Shown: positions 1-9,314, counted from the stretch's first letter. The stretch: DNA of 64,000 bases from Mangrovibacterium lignilyticum (GCF_010882175.1 NZ_WKLH01000001.1:1071464-1135463); one strand, 5' to 3'. The notes: generated by a model not told the origin, from the sequence alone. Program-made: numbers and translations.

Positions 1-704
1 TATTCTTCAGCAACCGGAATCACATCCTGCAAAAACAAGCGCAGATGCTCACGCAACCGATCAGCATCAATTTCACGATAAGTATTGATAAAATCAAGAA
101 ACAGCTTTTTATAATCCGGAGCAGAACCATCCACCACACCATCAATGAAACCTTGCGTGACAACAATGGTATTATAGGCAAGTTTCTCCTTTTCCTCATC
201 GCTCATTTCAACCATCAACCGGCGAGCCTTTTCGACAATTCCCGCCGGATAATCCTGCTCAGCACCGGGACGTTTCAAAATGAACGCATCGAAAGCCACA
301 AAAGTTGGGAAATCGAAAAACATGACTTCACCACCGTCATCCAGTTTATAATGAAGGTCGGTTCGTACCCAGTCAATTACCGGCATAAAATTATAGCAAA
401 CCCGGTCGATTCCACATTTCCCGAGACTGCGGATTGATTCCCGGTAATTTTCGATCAACCGTGGATAGTCCTCGTTGTGGGTTTTTATTCCTTCCGAAAC
501 CGGTAAACTTTCCACAACACTCCAGCGCATACCATGCGCTTCAATCTGAGATTTCACCTTCAGTATCTCTTCAACCGGCCAAAGTTCACCGTTCGGAATG
601 TGGTGCAAAGCAGTAACCACACCTTCAATACCCATTTGTTTTAAGTCGGCCAAACTCACCGAATCTTTTTCACCAAACCAACGCCATGTTTTCTCCAAGC
701 CCAT
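1..704 (-). CDS. uxuA: Mannonate dehydratase, C-terminal part missing at window edge
   Basis: UxuA (EC 4.2.1.8) dehydrates D-mannonate to 2-keto-3-deoxygluconate in hexuronate (glucuronate) catabolism in the cytoplasm. Reading the minus strand from ATG at 704, the protein begins MGLEKTWRWFGEKD and continues open for 234 codons to the window edge. Family features seen are the N-terminal WRWFG, GVVTALHHIPNGELW and the stretch CYNFMPVIDWVRTD, which match the UxuA TIM-barrel start. The upstream SDR gene ends 42 bp before this start on the same strand, which suggests a two-gene operon for mannonate metabolism, divergent from an AraC regulator. About 235 of roughly 390 residues are visible, so the C-terminal metal-site residues cannot be checked. 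Family call is confident. Confidence 0.93.
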   Translation of the reverse strand, partial: MGLEKTWRWFGEKDSVSLADLKQMGIEGVVTALHHIPNGELWPVEEILKVKSQIEAHGMRWSVVESLPVSEGIKTHNEDYPRLIENYRESIRSLGKCGIDRVCYNFMPVIDWVRTDLHYKLDDGGEVMFFDFPTFVAFDAFILKRPGAEQDYPAGIVEKARRLMVEMSDEEKEKLAYNTIVVTQGFIDGVVDGSAPDYKKLFLDFINTYREIDADRLREHLRLFLQDVIPVAEE

Positions 705-746
705 ACTTCTCTATATTACATGTTTCAAATTTCGGGGTACTCACCT

Positions 747-1556
747 CTACACCCCACTAAAAGAGCTAAATCCTCCGTCGACCGGAATAATTGTGCCGGT
801 GATGAAACTAGCTGCATCGGAACAAAGAAACTGCACCAAGCCATTTAGTTCGCTAATATCACCAAAACGTCCCATCGGTGTTTTAGCCAATACTTTTTTA
901 CTTCGATCGGTATACGAACCATCCGGATTAATCAACACCGCCCTGTTTTGGTCGCCAATAAAAAAGCCTGGGGCAATCGCATTCACCCGAACTTTGTCAC
1001 CAAATTTCATGGCCATTTCCATCGCCATCCATTGCGTAAAAATATTGATCCCTGTCTTTGCAACCGAATACCCCATCACCCTTGTAATAGCGGAATAGGT
1101 TGCCATCGACGAGATATTGATAATACTTCCTTTGCCGCTTTTAGCAATCACTTCTCCAAGAATAAGACTCGGAACAATTGTCCCATCCATATTCAACTCC
1201 GTCACTTTTTTGTAATCATCGATTTTAAGGTCGAAAATAGTTTGATCCTCCCGCAGCGTAGCTCCGGGGATATTTCCGCCTGCCACATTGATCAGGATAT
1301 TGATTTGCCCCCATTTCGCCAAAATAAGATCGCGAACTTCGGTAACACGCTTTTCGTCTAAAACGTCACATGCAAAACCAACCAGGTTTTCATTTCCTGA
1401 AAAATCGGCCACAAAATTTTGTAACTTTTCTTCCTGCCGCCCCAGAACAACCACACGTGCCCCAGCCTCAAGCAAGCTTTTTGAAATACTTCCACCGAGT
1501 ACACCGGTGCCTCCGGTAACAACTGCTACCTGACCTTCGATACTAAAATTGTTCAT
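747..1556 (-). CDS. SDR family oxidoreductase, probable D-mannonate oxidoreductase (fructuronate reductase)
   Basis: A 269-residue classical short-chain dehydrogenase. Seen: N-terminal Rossmann glycine motif TGGTGVLG near residue 16, NVAGG after beta-4, catalytic Ser in INISSM and the YSVAK Tyr/Lys pair, and a C-terminal VDGGFSSFSGV tail. The reaction is inferred from context: the next gene on the same strand, 42 bp away, is mannonate dehydratase, and SDR-type mannonate oxidoreductases paired with UxuA are known (for example B. subtilis YjmF). It would interconvert D-fructuronate and D-mannonate with NAD(P)H. A TAnnTTTG -7 box lies 26-33 bp upstream of the start. It could instead be a gluconate 5-dehydrogenase-like SDR; the sequence alone does not settle substrate. 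Confidence 0.85.
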   Translation of the reverse strand: MNNFSIEGQVAVVTGGTGVLGGSISKSLLEAGARVVVLGRQEEKLQNFVADFSGNENLVGFACDVLDEKRVTEVRDLILAKWGQINILINVAGGNIPGATLREDQTIFDLKIDDYKKVTELNMDGTIVPSLILGEVIAKSGKGSIINISSMATYSAITRVMGYSVAKTGINIFTQWMAMEMAMKFGDKVRVNAIAPGFFIGDQNRAVLINPDGSYTDRSKKVLAKTPMGRFGDISELNGLVQFLCSDAASFITGTIIPVDGGFSSFSGV

Positions 1557-1581
1557 CCTTTACAGTTAATTGTCGTTCACC

Positions 1582-1589
1582 CAAAACTA
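1582..1589 (-). promoter_or_regulatory. -7 promoter box TAGTTTTG for the SDR-uxuA operon
   Basis: Read on the minus strand the bases are TAGTTTTG, a match to the Bacteroidota -7 consensus TAnnTTTG, 26-33 bp upstream of the SDR start. No clear -33 TTG was found at the usual 19-21 bp distance, so this is a half-supported promoter. Confidence 0.45.
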
Positions 1590-1665
1590 CACAAAAGCAA
1601 CACTCGAAATCAGTATTTTTTTTGCACAATCTTATACTATCTTTACGAAAAATTTAAATACGACC

Positions 1666-2541
1666 ATGAAAATCATGCACGAGAAAGTGAGTTTCACAGG
1701 AAATAATTCACTCAATATTAAGTGGGACGATTTTCCTCATTTCACTTTTCCCTGGCATTTTCATACCGAATACGAATTGGTTTATGTCATTAAAAGCTTT
1801 GGAAAGCGATTTGTCGCCGACCATGCTGAAGATTTTACGGATGGCGACCTGGTTCTGTTAGGCCCTAAACTGCCCCATTTCTGGAAGAACGATGAAGTAT
1901 TCTTCCAAAATGACCCAAATTATAAGGTGAATGCGCTTGTGATTCATTTCCCGGCTGACTTTTTCAGCCAGCAACTGGAAGAACATCCGGAGTTCTCGAG
2001 TCTAAAAAAACTGCTACAGGATGCCAAACGAGGAATCCACTTTTCATCAACAACAGCGGCGCAACTCGATAAAAAATTCCGTCGACTCCTGAAACTGAAA
2101 GGTTTTGAACTCACCATCGCTTTTCTGTCTCTTTTAAATGAGTTGGCAAAAAAAGGGAACTACCGGCTTTTGGCAAGCAAAAGCTACCAACCCGATTTGC
2201 AGAATTGGAGTGGCAACCGCATGGACAAAATCATGTTTCTCATGAATTCGAATTACCGCCGACAATTAAAGCTGGAGGATATTGCCGCTGAAATCGGGAT
2301 GAATCCAACTGCCTTTTGCCGGTATTTTAAAGAAAAGACGGGTAAATCCTTCATTCAGCTCATCAACGAAATGCGTGTTGGTTATGCCTGTAAGTTACTC
2401 CAGGAAAATAAAATGAGCGTTTCTGAAATCGGGTTCACAAGTGGGTTCAACAACCTGTCGAACTTCAACCGCTGCTTCAAAAAAAACACCGGACATAGCC
2501 CGTTGAGCTACCGGAATCAGTTTATCCACGCACACCCGTAA
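1666..2541 (+). CDS. AraC family transcriptional regulator
   Basis: A 291-residue regulator with an N-terminal cupin-like sensing domain (HFTFPWHFHTEYELVYV, then GDLVLLGPKLPHFW) and a C-terminal double helix-turn-helix from about residue 190 (IAAEIGMNPTAFCRYFKEKT and MSVSEIGFTSGFNNLSNFNR). The open frame extends to 1570, but the residues before the ATG at 1666 do not resemble the family and 291 residues is the normal AraC length, so the start at 1666 is preferred; ATG at 1675 is possible. It is divergent from the SDR-uxuA pair with a 109-bp gap, so it probably controls that operon in response to a sugar acid or oligosaccharide. Function as regulator is certain; the ligand is inference. Confidence 0.9.
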   Translation: MKIMHEKVSFTGNNSLNIKWDDFPHFTFPWHFHTEYELVYVIKSFGKRFVADHAEDFTDGDLVLLGPKLPHFWKNDEVFFQNDPNYKVNALVIHFPADFFSQQLEEHPEFSSLKKLLQDAKRGIHFSSTTAAQLDKKFRRLLKLKGFELTIAFLSLLNELAKKGNYRLLASKSYQPDLQNWSGNRMDKIMFLMNSNYRRQLKLEDIAAEIGMNPTAFCRYFKEKTGKSFIQLINEMRVGYACKLLQENKMSVSEIGFTSGFNNLSNFNRCFKKNTGHSPLSYRNQFIHAHP

Positions 2542-2702
2542 GTCTAAGCAGTAATAAATAAAGACTGAATTGTCTTCTAATTCTTTCTACAACACATAAT
2601 TACAGACTATCTAAATATCGATTTTTTCAAAACAATATTTGATCGTATATGTTTCGGTACTGGTGAAGGATATTTTCACCTTTTTATCTTGACATTAAAA
2701 AC

Positions 2703-4250
2703 ATGAATGAAACTATTTTAAAAGCTACCACCCTGAAGAAAGAAATTGCTAGTCAGACCACAGAACCGATCCAGGAATTTTTATCGAAATTGAAAGAAAA
2801 GATGCAGCAGGTTTTCCACCTGCGTGGCGACATCAATCAATATGCACAACAACGCGGACTTCCGCCATTTGTGTTGCGTGAAATTATGGATACGAATCCG
2901 CTTTCCATTGGTATTCCGGTAGAATACGGTGGCCGCGGTGCGGTTATGCGTGAGAACCTGGCCCTTTTGGAGACTGCGTCATACGAGTCATTAGCACTGT
3001 CTTTAACCTTCGGTATAAATTCTGCACTGTTCCTGCAACCGGTTGCCAAATATGCTTCGCACGAAGCAAAAGCTCCGGTATTTAAACGCTTTTTGGAAAA
3101 CAAAACCATGGGCGGCTTAATGATTACTGAGCCCGACTATGGCAGCGATGCCTTAAACATGCAGACTTTATTTACCGAGGACGAAGACCATTATAATTTA
3201 TCGGGTAAAAAACACTGGGCCGGATTAACCGGATGGGCCGAATTCTGGTTGTTGACTGCCCGTCAGCAAACCGCCAAAGGCGACCTGCAACGCGATATCG
3301 ATTTCTTTATTTGCGATGTAACTCAGCCCGGTCAGTCAATTAAAGTTGAAGAGTTTTACGACAACCTGGGATTGTACCAAATTCCTTACGGTCGTAACCA
3401 CATTGATGTCAGCATTCCAAAAACACATAAACTGACACCTCATTCAACGGGTGTTAAAATGATGCTCGACCTGCTTCACCGCAGCCGGATGCAATTCCCG
3501 GGAATGGGAATGGGCTTCATCCACCGCATGTTGGACGAAGGATTAAATCACTGTAAGCAACGTTTAGTAGGCGGAAAAAGCTTGTTCAATTACGATCAGG
3601 TTCAGGAACGTCTTTCAAAACTGCAGGCTTCTTTTACCGTTTGTTCGGCCATGTGTGCCAACAGCGCAAAGAATGCAGGCCTGGATAAAGACCTCACCGG
3701 AATTGGCATTGAAGCGAACGCTGTAAAATCGGTCATCACCGACTTAATGCAACAAGCCGCTCAATCGGTTACTCAATTGGTTGGCGCCAAAGCATATCGC
3801 AACAGCCACGTAGCCGGACGTGGTATCGTCGACAGCCGTCCGTTCCAGATTTTCGAAGGTTCGAATGATATTTTATACGCTCAAATCTCGGAAGGTATAT
3901 TGAAACAAATGAAACGACTGAAAGAGTCTAATCTCTTCGATTTCATGAAATCAAACCCGCTTACCAGCCGCTCGGCGGATCAGTTGAAAGAACTTTTCAA
4001 TTTCAAATTGGACTTTCAATTACCACAGCGCAAACTGGTTGAACTGGGACAAATCATGGGCCGTGTAATTTCAATGGACATGGTGCATAAATTGGGCGAC
4101 GAAGGGTTCCATAAAGATTTGATTGATGGTGGTATTGAAATGCTTCATCAGGAAATCCTGCAATTAATGGGATCGTTCCACCGCAATTCACAAATTCAGG
4201 TTATCGACAATTATCAGGAAAATAGCTCTTGGTTAAGATATACAATTTAA
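2703..4250 (+). CDS. Acyl-CoA dehydrogenase family protein
   Basis: A 515-residue flavoprotein of the acyl-CoA dehydrogenase superfamily, catalysing FAD-dependent alpha-beta desaturation of an acyl-CoA. Seen: the N-terminal helical domain with IPVEYGG, the middle beta domain signature MITEPDYGSDALN followed by SGKKHWAGLT, and the C-terminal domain with SRPFQIFEGSNDILYAQI, equivalent to the QxFGGxG/FEGTNxI flavin-contact segment. About 120 residues follow this segment, longer than the short-chain enzymes (about 380 residues). The start at 2703 gives a family-like N-terminus. A terminator directly downstream makes it a single-gene unit. Substrate is not deducible. Confidence 0.88.
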   Translation: MNETILKATTLKKEIASQTTEPIQEFLSKLKEKMQQVFHLRGDINQYAQQRGLPPFVLREIMDTNPLSIGIPVEYGGRGAVMRENLALLETASYESLALSLTFGINSALFLQPVAKYASHEAKAPVFKRFLENKTMGGLMITEPDYGSDALNMQTLFTEDEDHYNLSGKKHWAGLTGWAEFWLLTARQQTAKGDLQRDIDFFICDVTQPGQSIKVEEFYDNLGLYQIPYGRNHIDVSIPKTHKLTPHSTGVKMMLDLLHRSRMQFPGMGMGFIHRMLDEGLNHCKQRLVGGKSLFNYDQVQERLSKLQASFTVCSAMCANSAKNAGLDKDLTGIGIEANAVKSVITDLMQQAAQSVTQLVGAKAYRNSHVAGRGIVDSRPFQIFEGSNDILYAQISEGILKQMKRLKESNLFDFMKSNPLTSRSADQLKELFNFKLDFQLPQRKLVELGQIMGRVISMDMVHKLGDEGFHKDLIDGGIEMLHQEILQLMGSFHRNSQIQVIDNYQENSSWLRYTI

Positions 4251-4273
4251 GTGCTGATTATTATTTTAGGGTT

Positions 4274-4304
4274 AAAGCATCTTCTTCGGAAGGTGCTTTT
4301 TTAT
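4274..4304 (+). terminator. Rho-independent terminator after acyl-CoA dehydrogenase gene
   Basis: Stem of about ten pairs (AAGCATCTTC with GAAGGTGCTT, one G-U pair) around a TTCG loop, followed by a run of T. It begins 24 bp past the stop codon. Confidence 0.85.
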
Positions 4305-4406
4305 TTTATAATAGTTAACGAATGCACGGCGAAGGTACACGGCTCGCCATTCAACAAATGGTTTTACTAATTTTACCCCCGGTAAAGACCTTTAAAATCC
4401 CCAAGA

Positions 4407-6560
4407 GTGAAGCTGACAAAGCAAATAAGTAGTTGGTTTGAGAAACAAACGTGGTACGAACCCTGGCGTCGTGCTTTCTGGAGTCGGCCCGACAGAATGA
4501 TGGCCACAAAAGCCACCCTGGCAATTGCCTTGGTAAGCATCCCCTTTGTGGCAATTGGCAAACCGTTCTTCGGAATTACACTTGGTCTTGGTGCTTTAGC
4601 CGGTGCACTTTCTGAAACCGATGACCACCCCAAAGGACGTATTAAATCGTTATTGTTGAAGGTTGTCAGCTTTGGCATCTCAAGCTTTGCTGTTGGCATT
4701 TTGCGCCCCTACCCCATCCTTCTAGGTTTGGGATTGGGCATTTCCACCATTGGCTTTTTATTGATTGGCGGCTTGGGCGAACGCTACCGCGGCGTAACAT
4801 TCGGTGCTATCCTGGTCGGAATTTATGCCATGCTGGGTATCGAAATCAGTCCCGACTGGTATTGGCCGGCCGTACTGATGCCTACCGGAGCGCTATTCTA
4901 CGGGATTCTATCCCTGTTATTGCTTTATTACCGTCCCTACCGGCTTTTGGAGGAACAACTAGCCCGCGGTTTCAGCGCGCTCTCAGACTACTTTGATGAG
5001 AAAGCAAACCTGTTCCCAAGCGACGAGAAAGTGCAAAGTGAAGTTCGCAATAAACTCGCTTTACTCAATGTCAAGCTGGTGGGATCGTTGGACAGCTGCC
5101 GGGAAGTGATGCGAAGTTATGCCGATGCGCTGGAGGATGATAAGCCGCTAAAGCCCTATTTGCAAAACTTCATGTTGCTGCAAAGCCTACATGAGCGGGC
5201 AACTTCGAGTCACGAGCGTTACGATCTGCTCAGCCAGGATCCGCACAACCAGGAGATGATGGAAGGAATCGGACAGATTTTACATCAAATGGCCGGAGCC
5301 ATTAAGCAGTTCTCGTATTCTCTGCTCACCGGTGTGCCTTACCGTCACCCCATCGCATTAAACTGGAGCGTTAAAGCCCTTCACGATAAACAGACCTTGT
5401 ATAAACAGGACGAGAACCACCCGTTGAGCTTTTTGATTCTCAACCTGACCCGGACCAACCTGTCGATGCAACGATTGACCGACGAAAACCAACGTCCGAT
5501 TACGCCCAAACTGGCCAAAGACACCCGCACACTCTATCAGCGGCTCAAAGACCAGCTGAGTTTTCATCATCCGCGCATGCGCCATGCGATCCGGCTGAGC
5601 ATTTGTTTCATGATTGGATTCGCCATTTCTGAAATTTTCAATATGACCAAAGGAGAATGGATTATATTGACCAGTTTGTTCGTTTGCCAACCCAGCTACA
5701 GCGAAACCCGCCGGCGACTGTTCCAACGGATACTTGGAACGATTACCGGTGTTATCGTTGGTGTTCTCATCATCCAGATACTCCCCACCGTTACCGGTCA
5801 GCTGTTATTTATGCTGGCATCGGCGTTCTTCTTTTTTATCTGGCTGCGCCGCAAATATTCGACAGCCGTTGTGTTCATTACAACCTTTGTTTTGTGTGTT
5901 TTCAACCTGGCCTCCCACCAGGGTGTAGCGGCAATGCTTCCGCGCCTGATCGATACGATTATCGGATCGACCTTAGCCATTATCACCGTGCGCCTGCTTT
6001 GGCCCGATTGGCAGCACAAACGCTTGCCCGACTTGCTGAATACGGCCTTTCATAAGAATGCCGCCTACTTCGATGCCATCATCAACGAATATCAGCAAAA
6101 CTCAACCGGCGACGACTTCGACTATCGTGTTGCGCGTCGTCAGGCACACCGGGCCGACAACGCGCTGGTACTGGCCTGGCAAGACATGCAGCTGGAGCCA
6201 CGAAAGCACCAGCTTTTGCGCGAGCAGTCCTTCACACTCACGTATTTGAATCACGCGCTTTTGTCCTACCTTTCGGCGCTGGGAGCCCACCGCGAAACCA
6301 GCGACAAAGAAACGACCATCCTTATTAAGCCAGCAAAACTAATCCTGTCCATCTTGCAGGAGGCGAAGGTACCGATGCCTGAAATCCTGATTGACCGGAA
6401 AGAAGAATTGCTTGAGCTAATCAATGATTTACGGGAAAAACAAATCCCGGGCGACCACAATCTGCCGATTCAACAAATCCGGGTATTGACAAATATTGCG
6501 GAACTGACACTCAAACTGGTCGAGCGAGCGCAGCCGTTCAACGCTGAACAACCAGCCTGA
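4407..6560 (+). CDS. FUSC family inner membrane protein (YccS/YhfK-like)
   Basis: A 717-residue integral membrane protein with the duplicated architecture of the FUSC/YccS group: a first hydrophobic bundle at about residues 28-175 (includes ATLAIALVSIPFVAIGKPFF), a long soluble helical part at about 180-390, a second bundle at about 395-540 (ISICFMIGFAISE, GTITGVIVGVLIIQ) and a helical C-terminal region. Family members are proposed transport or efflux proteins (relatives include aromatic acid exporter AaeB and plant aluminium-activated transporters), but no substrate is established. The second bundle contains TRRRLFQRILGTITGV, a typical FUSC segment. The neighbour downstream is an M20 dipeptidase, with no evident functional link. 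Confidence 0.85.
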   Translation: MKLTKQISSWFEKQTWYEPWRRAFWSRPDRMMATKATLAIALVSIPFVAIGKPFFGITLGLGALAGALSETDDHPKGRIKSLLLKVVSFGISSFAVGILRPYPILLGLGLGISTIGFLLIGGLGERYRGVTFGAILVGIYAMLGIEISPDWYWPAVLMPTGALFYGILSLLLLYYRPYRLLEEQLARGFSALSDYFDEKANLFPSDEKVQSEVRNKLALLNVKLVGSLDSCREVMRSYADALEDDKPLKPYLQNFMLLQSLHERATSSHERYDLLSQDPHNQEMMEGIGQILHQMAGAIKQFSYSLLTGVPYRHPIALNWSVKALHDKQTLYKQDENHPLSFLILNLTRTNLSMQRLTDENQRPITPKLAKDTRTLYQRLKDQLSFHHPRMRHAIRLSICFMIGFAISEIFNMTKGEWIILTSLFVCQPSYSETRRRLFQRILGTITGVIVGVLIIQILPTVTGQLLFMLASAFFFFIWLRRKYSTAVVFITTFVLCVFNLASHQGVAAMLPRLIDTIIGSTLAIITVRLLWPDWQHKRLPDLLNTAFHKNAAYFDAIINEYQQNSTGDDFDYRVARRQAHRADNALVLAWQDMQLEPRKHQLLREQSFTLTYLNHALLSYLSALGAHRETSDKETTILIKPAKLILSILQEAKVPMPEILIDRKEELLELINDLREKQIPGDHNLPIQQIRVLTNIAELTLKLVERAQPFNAEQPA

Positions 6561-6668
6561 AGTCTGACAAATATCAAGTTTTTAAGCCCGAAAAGCTTTC
6601 AAATATGCTGGATCGTTGTCTTCGAAAAGGTTAATTTTAATGCGAATTATATTCCAAAAATTCCTTGA

Positions 6669-8039
6669 ATGAATAATATTGAACAGTATCTCGAAGAAAA
6701 CAAACAACCAATCCTTGACGAACTTTTCGGTCTGATCCGAATTCCTTCTATCAGTTCTATTTCCTTGCACAAGCCCGACATGTACAGAGCGGCTGAGTAC
6801 TGGAAGGAAATTCTGCTGAAAGCCGGCGCCGATCGGGCTGATATCTATGAAACAGCCGGCAACCCGGTTACCTATGGCGAAAAAATAATCGATCCGGCTA
6901 AACCCACCGTGTTGGTTTACGGCCACATGGATGTGATGCCGGTTGAACCGCTGGAGCTATGGAAAACTGCTCCGTTCGATCCGCAAATTCGCGACGGCAA
7001 AATCTACGCCCGCGGAGCCGACGACGATAAAGGCCAATCATTCATGCATGCCAAAGCATTCGAATACATGGTTGCCAACGACTGCCTGCCGTGCAACGTG
7101 AAATTTATGATTGAAGGTGAAGAAGAAATTGGTTCACCCAACCTGGGCAAATGGTGCCAACAAAATAAAGAGATGCTGAAGGCTGATGTGATTCTGGTGT
7201 CAGACACATCGCTTCTTGCAGCCGATATCCCATCGATTACGACCGGTTTACGCGGTTTGGCTTACTGGCAGGTTGAAGTAACCGGCCCCAACCGCGACCT
7301 GCACTCCGGTCTTTATGGCGGTGGTGTGGCGAATCCGATTAATGTTTTGGCGAAGATGATCGCTCAAATGACCGATGATGAAGGTCGGATTACGGTCCCC
7401 GGATTTTACGATGATGTGATGGACGTTTCGCCCGAGGAACGCGAGCTGCTGGGCCGTGCGCCATTCAATTTGGAGAACTACAAGCAGGCACTGGATCTTG
7501 GCGATGTAGCGGGAGAAGCCGGCTACACAACCGGTGAACGTACCGGCATCCGTCCGTCGTTTGATGTGTGCGGAATTTGGGGTGGCTATACCGGCGAAGG
7601 TGCCAAGACGGTGATCCCGTCGAAAGCGTTTGCCAAAATCAGCAGCCGTTTGGTCCCCAATCAAAATCACGAAAAGATTGCCGTTTTGTTTAAAGAACAT
7701 TTCGAAGCCATTGCGCCGAAAACGGTTAAGGTTGAAGTTACATCCCTGCACGGTGGCCAGGCTTACGTTTGCCCGATTGACATTCCGGCCTACCAGGCAG
7801 CCGAAAAAGCGTACACCGATACTTTTGGCAAACGCCCCGTTCCGATCCGCAGTGGCGGCAGCATCCCGATCATTTCAACCTTCGAACAGGTGTTGGGCAT
7901 TAAAACAGTGTTGATGGGCTTCGGCCTCGAGTCGGATGCGATTCACTCGCCCAACGAAAACTATCCGCTGGAGCAGTTTTTCAAAGGCATTGCAACGATC
8001 CCGAAATTCTACCAACATTTCGTTGAGTTAAGCAAATAA
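6669..8039 (+). CDS. M20 family dipeptidase
   Basis: A 456-residue zinc metallopeptidase of the M20/M25/M40 group, cytoplasmic (no signal peptide), cleaving dipeptides. Metal-site motifs are visible: VYGHMDVMPVEP (His ligand), YARGADDDKG (bridging Asp), EGEEEIGS (catalytic Glu plus Glu ligand), and a C-terminal IHSPNENY with the last His ligand. The lid domain lies between, around residues 195-345. Length is normal for the family. It ends 21 bp before a strong terminator and starts 108 bp after the FUSC gene. Confidence 0.92.
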   Translation: MNNIEQYLEENKQPILDELFGLIRIPSISSISLHKPDMYRAAEYWKEILLKAGADRADIYETAGNPVTYGEKIIDPAKPTVLVYGHMDVMPVEPLELWKTAPFDPQIRDGKIYARGADDDKGQSFMHAKAFEYMVANDCLPCNVKFMIEGEEEIGSPNLGKWCQQNKEMLKADVILVSDTSLLAADIPSITTGLRGLAYWQVEVTGPNRDLHSGLYGGGVANPINVLAKMIAQMTDDEGRITVPGFYDDVMDVSPEERELLGRAPFNLENYKQALDLGDVAGEAGYTTGERTGIRPSFDVCGIWGGYTGEGAKTVIPSKAFAKISSRLVPNQNHEKIAVLFKEHFEAIAPKTVKVEVTSLHGGQAYVCPIDIPAYQAAEKAYTDTFGKRPVPIRSGGSIPIISTFEQVLGIKTVLMGFGLESDAIHSPNENYPLEQFFKGIATIPKFYQHFVELSK

Positions 8040-8060
8040 AAGAACTCCGATAATCGTCAG

Positions 8061-8095
8061 AATCCGCTTTGCCTTTTTGGTTAAGCGGATTTTTT
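8061..8095 (+). terminator. Rho-independent terminator after M20 dipeptidase gene
   Basis: Nine-pair stem AATCCGCTT with AAGCGGATT, loop of about 12 bases, then TTTTTT. Confidence 0.88.
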
Positions 8096-8289
8096 GCGTT
8101 TTCATGCTGCTTCGTTTTTGAGTATTGATTCAATGTTGAATCAAAAAGCCGCCTTTCTCCAATGGAAGTCACCGAACTGGCGGATTTGGGGGATGAACTG
8201 TCAGTGGCCATTCAAAACACCTGTTCCCGGGTCGGAAAATCCTTACTTTATACGATATGATATCATATCGATATGCCAAACAATAAACC

Positions 8290-8401
8290 AACTAAATAAT
8301 GAATCATATCTTATTCAATCCACTTATCTCATCTAAATAAGTCATCATATCTGATTCAATTACTCGGTTTTTATAAAATATGATTCATTATCTATTTAGT
8401 T
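8290..8401. repeat. Nested inverted and direct repeats in an AT-rich non-coding gap
   Basis: The gap 8040-8554 contains no convincing long gene. Two arms, 8290-8309 and 8378-8401, are reverse complements over 20 bases with a single GATA insertion in the right arm. Inside, a 16-base sequence TCATATCTTATTCAAT at 8304-8319 recurs at 8345-8360 with one mismatch. The stretch just upstream (8248-8275) is also rich in ATATGATATCATATC-type palindromes. The whole could be a binding region or a folded 5' leader of the downstream DUF6261-like gene; no mobile-element gene is present. Confidence 0.6.
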
Positions 8402-8458
8402 CAAACCGATTCACAAAAACATGAAACCTTATTTCATTGAAACACGAATAAAGAGGAT

Positions 8459-8542
8459 ATGAATACATATTCGAAAGCTGAAGAGCCTTTAAACTGCTCT
8501 AATCAACCGATCGATGTCCGGCAAACCCAATCGTCCAACTAA
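8459..8542 (+). CDS. Possible 27-residue short ORF upstream of the DUF6261-like gene
   Basis: An ATG at 8459 follows AAAGAGGAT, a purine-rich ribosome-site-like sequence unusual in this genome, and opens a 27-codon frame (starts MNTYSKAEEPLNCSNQP) ending 12 bp before the next gene. No homology is recognised. It could be a leader peptide or chance; only the ribosome-site-like sequence and the tight spacing speak for it. Confidence 0.2.
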   Translation: MNTYSKAEEPLNCSNQPIDVRQTQSSN

Positions 8543-8554
8543 AAATCAAACCAG

Positions 8555-9289
8555 ATGGCCTCACTAAAAAAAATTCATTTCAATAGTTCGAACGCCGAAG
8601 TTGACGTGATAGCAAAAGAGCTTGTCATGCTATATGCGCAATCGGACTTAACGCAGATGCCCTACCTGCCGGCCATGATGGGAAAGGTACACGAGATGCG
8701 GCAGCAGTTGAACCAGGCAATCAAGCGCCTTAAAACCATGTCGTCGTTAAAACAGTACGATCACGAGCGGGATCAGGCACTGGCGGCACTGATGTATTTT
8801 GTTTTCGGCCTGCAATACCAGCCGGATGCCGCCATTAACGCGGCTGCCGGAACAATTTACAAGACCCTGAATAATTATGGACTTAGTATTACCCGCGACA
8901 ACTACACGGCCGAAAGTGCACTGATTGACTCGTTACTGCTCGATCTGTCGAAGCCGGATTTACAACCGGCGATTGCTCAATTAGCGGGCTGTGCCGAGTT
9001 GATTGAGATTGTTCGCGAAAAACAGGAGGCCTTCGTTCAGCTGCAAAACCAGTATTCAACGGCGAAAGCGAAGGAGCAGTCGCTTCTTTCGGCCACCCGC
9101 TTGAGACGGCAGTTGAGAAAGTACCTGAACGGAATGGTGCTGGTTTACCTGAACGCCATGTTCCTGGTGGACGAGCCGCTGTACGGGCAGTTTGTGCAGA
9201 CAGTGGCGGTTATCGTCGACGACAGCAACCGGAATGTGAAACGCCGACAGGGCAAGCGCAAGGAGAGGACCGTGAGCAATGAGCAGTGA
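8555..9289 (+). CDS. DUF6261-like helical protein of unknown function
   Basis: A 244-residue, mostly helical soluble protein with no signal peptide or membrane segment. It resembles the Bacteroidota DUF6261 family in length and style (N-terminal LKKIHFNSSNAEVDVIAKEL, central LNQAIKRLKTMSSLKQYDHE, C-terminal LNGMVLVYLNAMFLV); this family assignment is from memory and not certain. The very C-terminus is strongly basic (VKRRQGKRKER), suggesting nucleic acid contact, which is inference. It stands alone: an AT-rich repeat region upstream and a terminator for the opposite strand downstream. Function unknown. Confidence 0.75.
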   Translation: MASLKKIHFNSSNAEVDVIAKELVMLYAQSDLTQMPYLPAMMGKVHEMRQQLNQAIKRLKTMSSLKQYDHERDQALAALMYFVFGLQYQPDAAINAAAGTIYKTLNNYGLSITRDNYTAESALIDSLLLDLSKPDLQPAIAQLAGCAELIEIVREKQEAFVQLQNQYSTAKAKEQSLLSATRLRRQLRKYLNGMVLVYLNAMFLVDEPLYGQFVQTVAVIVDDSNRNVKRRQGKRKERTVSNEQ

Positions 9290-9314
9290 GCAGTGATCAG
9301 TCCCAGTGATCAGT

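Noticed and set aside
45-437. Plus-strand 130-residue open frame at the window start
   Set aside because: It is antisense to uxuA, whose minus-strand reading gives a clear family match; the plus frame has no recognisable features.
5358-5726. Minus-strand 122-codon frame within the FUSC gene
   Set aside because: Antisense to a well-supported membrane protein gene; no motifs of its own.
8094-8336. 80-codon plus-strand frame after the M20 dipeptidase
   Set aside because: It begins inside the terminator, has no ribosome site and reads through low-complexity palindromes; composition is not protein-like.
9276-9314. Short GCAGTGA/GATCAGT repeats taken as a CRISPR or REP element
   Set aside because: Units are 7-10 bases, partly inside the coding end of the gene, with no spacers or regular period.
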